Part shown: in pieces, positions 6,054-7,899 of the stretch
Numbering within the stretch: position 1 is the first letter of the stretch
How the letters are laid out: each line of letters opens with the position of its first letter
DNA from: an uncultured Alphaproteobacteria bacterium
GTDB lineage: Bacteria > Pseudomonadota > Alphaproteobacteria > Rickettsiales > UBA1997
Direction: 5' to 3'
DNA length: 7,899 nucleotides
Assembly (NCBI GenBank): GCA_903898475.1
Contig: CAIUFU010000179.1
Coordinates: forward strand, 1-7,899
The notes under the pieces: generated by a model
What the model was told of the DNA's origin: nothing
Seen by the model: only the letters and a program-made list of their open reading frames with translations
Databases searched by the model: none
Translations under genes and position numbers: made by a program

Positions 6054-7899
6054 ATGATTAAAAACGACTTGAGTTTCAGCCTTGCAAATTGCGTGCGCTT
6101 TTTATCCATTGATGGCGTTGAGCGCGCTAATTCAGGACATCCCGGCATGCCAATGGGAATGGCAGATGTTGCCACAATTCTCTTTACTGAGTTTTTAAAA
6201 TTTGATGCAAAAAAACCTGATTGGTTAGATCGCGATCGTTTTGTTTTGTCAGCCGGACATGGCTCGATGCTGCTTTATTCTTTGCTTTGCCTCACTGGTT
6301 ACGAAGATATTTCAATCGATGATTTGAAAAATTTTCGCCAGCTTCACGCTAAATGCGCCGGACATCCAGAATTTGGTCATCTAGCCGGAATCGAAACAAC
6401 TACTGGCCCGCTTGGTCAAGGTCTTGCTAATGCGGTTGGTTTGGCTTTGGGTGAAAGAATGTTGGCGGCTCGCGTTGGAGAAGATTTTATCAATCACAAA
6501 ACTTACGTAATTGCGGGAGACGGCTGCTTGATGGAAGGAATTTCTCAAGAAGCAATTTCCGTTGCCGGACATCTAGGCCTAAACAAATTAGTTCTACTTT
6601 GGGACGACAACTCAATTTCAATCGATGGCAAAACTTCAATCGCCACTTCTGAAAATATGCAGCTGCGTTTTGAAGCTTGTAACTGGAATGTAATTTCAAT
6701 TGACGGTCACAATTTTGACGAAATTCGCGCCGCTCTAAATGCCGCCCAAAATTCTGACAAGCCAACAATGATTGCTTGCAAAACCACTATTGGTTTTGGC
6801 TCACCAAATAAAGCGGGTTCTGAAAAAGCTCACGGTTCACCTTTGGGCGCTGAAGAAATTTTAAAAGTTCGCCAAATTTTAGGCTGGGAAAGCGCCGCTT
6901 TTGAATTGCCGCAAGACTTACGCGACAAATGGTTGGAAGCTGGCAAAAGATCGGCTAGGGTTAGAAAAGATTGGGAAGAAAAATTTGCCAAACTTGACGC
7001 CGCAAAAGCTGGTGAGTTAGCACGCATTTTAAACAAAGAATTGCCCAAAGATTTCTCGCAAAAACTTGCCGCATTTAAAGAGAAACTTTTTGTTGAAAAG
7101 CCGAAGCAAGCAACTCGCAAATCTTCACAAATCGCGCTAGAATTTTTAACTGGAGAATTGCCTGAATTAATCGGCGGCTCAGCTGATTTAACTGAATCGG
7201 TTTTAACTAAAACTTCTCACACTAAATCAATCTCTAAAAACAATTTTGAAGGTCGCTACATCCATTACGGCGTGCGCGAACACGCCATGGGCGCGATTAT
7301 GAACGGTTTAGCTTTGCACAGCAAATTCGTGCCATTTGGTGGAACTTTCATGGTTTTCTCTGATTACATGAAGCCTGCCATTCGTCTTGCCGCTTTGATG
7401 AAGCAACAAATGCTTTACATTTTCACTCACGACTCAATTGGTCTTGGCGAAGATGGCCCAACTCATCAACCAATTGAACATTTGGCGATGCTGCGTGGCG
7501 TGCCTAATTTAAATGTGTTTCGTCCTGCTGACGCTGCCGAAACTATTGAATGTTTTGAAATTGCTTTGCAGACTAAATCGACTCCGTCAGCAATGGTTTT
7601 AACTCGTCAGAATTTGCCGTTTTTGCCGGTGGAATTTAAAAAAGAAAATTCCTGTAAATTTGGTAGCTATATAATTTCAGACGCGCAAAACCCTGATGTG
7701 GTTGTTATTGCCACAGGTTCTGAAGTTTCTCTTGCACTTAAAACTAAAGAAAAGTTAAAAAATAAAAACATTACTGCGCGCGTAGTTTCGATGCCTTGTT
7801 TTGAACTTTTCGAACAACAAGATGCCGCCTACAAAAAGAAAATTTTGGGCGATTCTACTGTTTTAAAAGTTGCAATTGAGGCCGGAATTGCTCAAGGCT
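6054..7899 (+). CDS. tkt: Transketolase, 5' 615 codons (3' end outside window)
   Basis: Transketolase moves two-carbon ketol units between sugar phosphates in the non-oxidative pentose phosphate pathway, using thiamine diphosphate and a divalent metal, and supplies ribose-5-P and erythrose-4-P. The frame is open from the ATG at 6054 to the right edge. By comparison with the E. coli enzyme only about 45-50 C-terminal residues are missing. Seen are NSGHPGMPMG (26-35) with His29, SAGHGSM (66-72) with His69, ETTTGPLGQG (114-123), the TPP/metal motif GDGCLMEG (155-162) with Asp156 and Asn186, GVREH (406-410) with the catalytic Glu409, and HDSIGLGEDGPTHQP (459-473) with His459 and His471. All three domains are represented and intact. 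Erythrose-4-P also feeds the shikimate pathway that uses the nearby aroQ. No Shine-Dalgarno precedes the start; no alternative in-frame ATG or GTG lies just upstream. Confidence 0.97.
   Translation, partial: MIKNDLSFSLANCVRFLSIDGVERANSGHPGMPMGMADVATILFTEFLKFDAKKPDWLDRDRFVLSAGHGSMLLYSLLCLTGYEDISIDDLKNFRQLHAKCAGHPEFGHLAGIETTTGPLGQGLANAVGLALGERMLAARVGEDFINHKTYVIAGDGCLMEGISQEAISVAGHLGLNKLVLLWDDNSISIDGKTSIATSENMQLRFEACNWNVISIDGHNFDEIRAALNAAQNSDKPTMIACKTTIGFGSPNKAGSEKAHGSPLGAEEILKVRQILGWESAAFELPQDLRDKWLEAGKRSARVRKDWEEKFAKLDAAKAGELARILNKELPKDFSQKLAAFKEKLFVEKPKQATRKSSQIALEFLTGELPELIGGSADLTESVLTKTSHTKSISKNNFEGRYIHYGVREHAMGAIMNGLALHSKFVPFGGTFMVFSDYMKPAIRLAALMKQQMLYIFTHDSIGLGEDGPTHQPIEHLAMLRGVPNLNVFRPADAAETIECFEIALQTKSTPSAMVLTRQNLPFLPVEFKKENSCKFGSYIISDAQNPDVVVIATGSEVSLALKTKEKLKNKNITARVVSMPCFELFEQQDAAYKKKILGDSTVLKVAIEAGIAQG

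Noticed and set aside
6381..7120. Minus-strand open frames at 6381-6572, 6490-6768 and 6830-7120
   Set aside because: All are antisense to tkt, which is continuous and fully supported by catalytic motifs.
1..7899. CRISPR array, insertion sequence, tRNA/rRNA, toxin-antitoxin or defence system
   Set aside because: Coding genes fill nearly all of the window, all are recognisable housekeeping families, and no repeat arrays, transposase motifs or tRNA-like clover leaves were seen in the few gaps.

Overview
The window reads as ordinary chromosomal housekeeping DNA from a low-GC alphaproteobacterium, most likely of the Rickettsiales/Holosporales type. The evidence is AT-rich coding sequence, A/T homopolymer runs, an archaeal-type valyl-tRNA synthetase of the kind known in Rickettsia, an alphaproteobacterial-looking PssA, and a YfgM-BamB gene pair. 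A type II dehydroquinase (shikimate pathway) and a transketolase suggest more biosynthetic capacity than Rickettsia itself has. This placement is inference, not a measured phylogeny.

Layout: seven genes lie head to tail on the minus strand, in transcription order pssA (start 5941), aroQ, an ABC transporter ATPase, folD, a YfgM-like membrane protein, bamB and valS (running off the left edge). Gaps are 26 bases or less, and several stop/start junctions abut or overlap, so they are probably one operon. On the plus strand, tkt starts at 6054 and runs off the right edge. The 112-base region between pssA and tkt (5942-6053) is the only substantial intergenic space and must hold divergent promoters.

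Function: the genes serve phospholipid synthesis (PssA), aromatic precursor synthesis (AroQ), one-carbon folate metabolism (FolD), outer-membrane protein assembly (BamB with YfgM), tRNA charging (ValS) and the pentose phosphate pathway (Tkt). The ABC ATPase has no permease partner in view. PssA, YfgM and BamB share an envelope theme, but the operon otherwise looks like a packed mixture of unrelated housekeeping genes.

No mobile element, CRISPR array, RNA gene or novel defence-like system is visible. The most distinctive non-coding signal is a near-perfect 28-base palindrome spanning the bamB stop codon just before valS.
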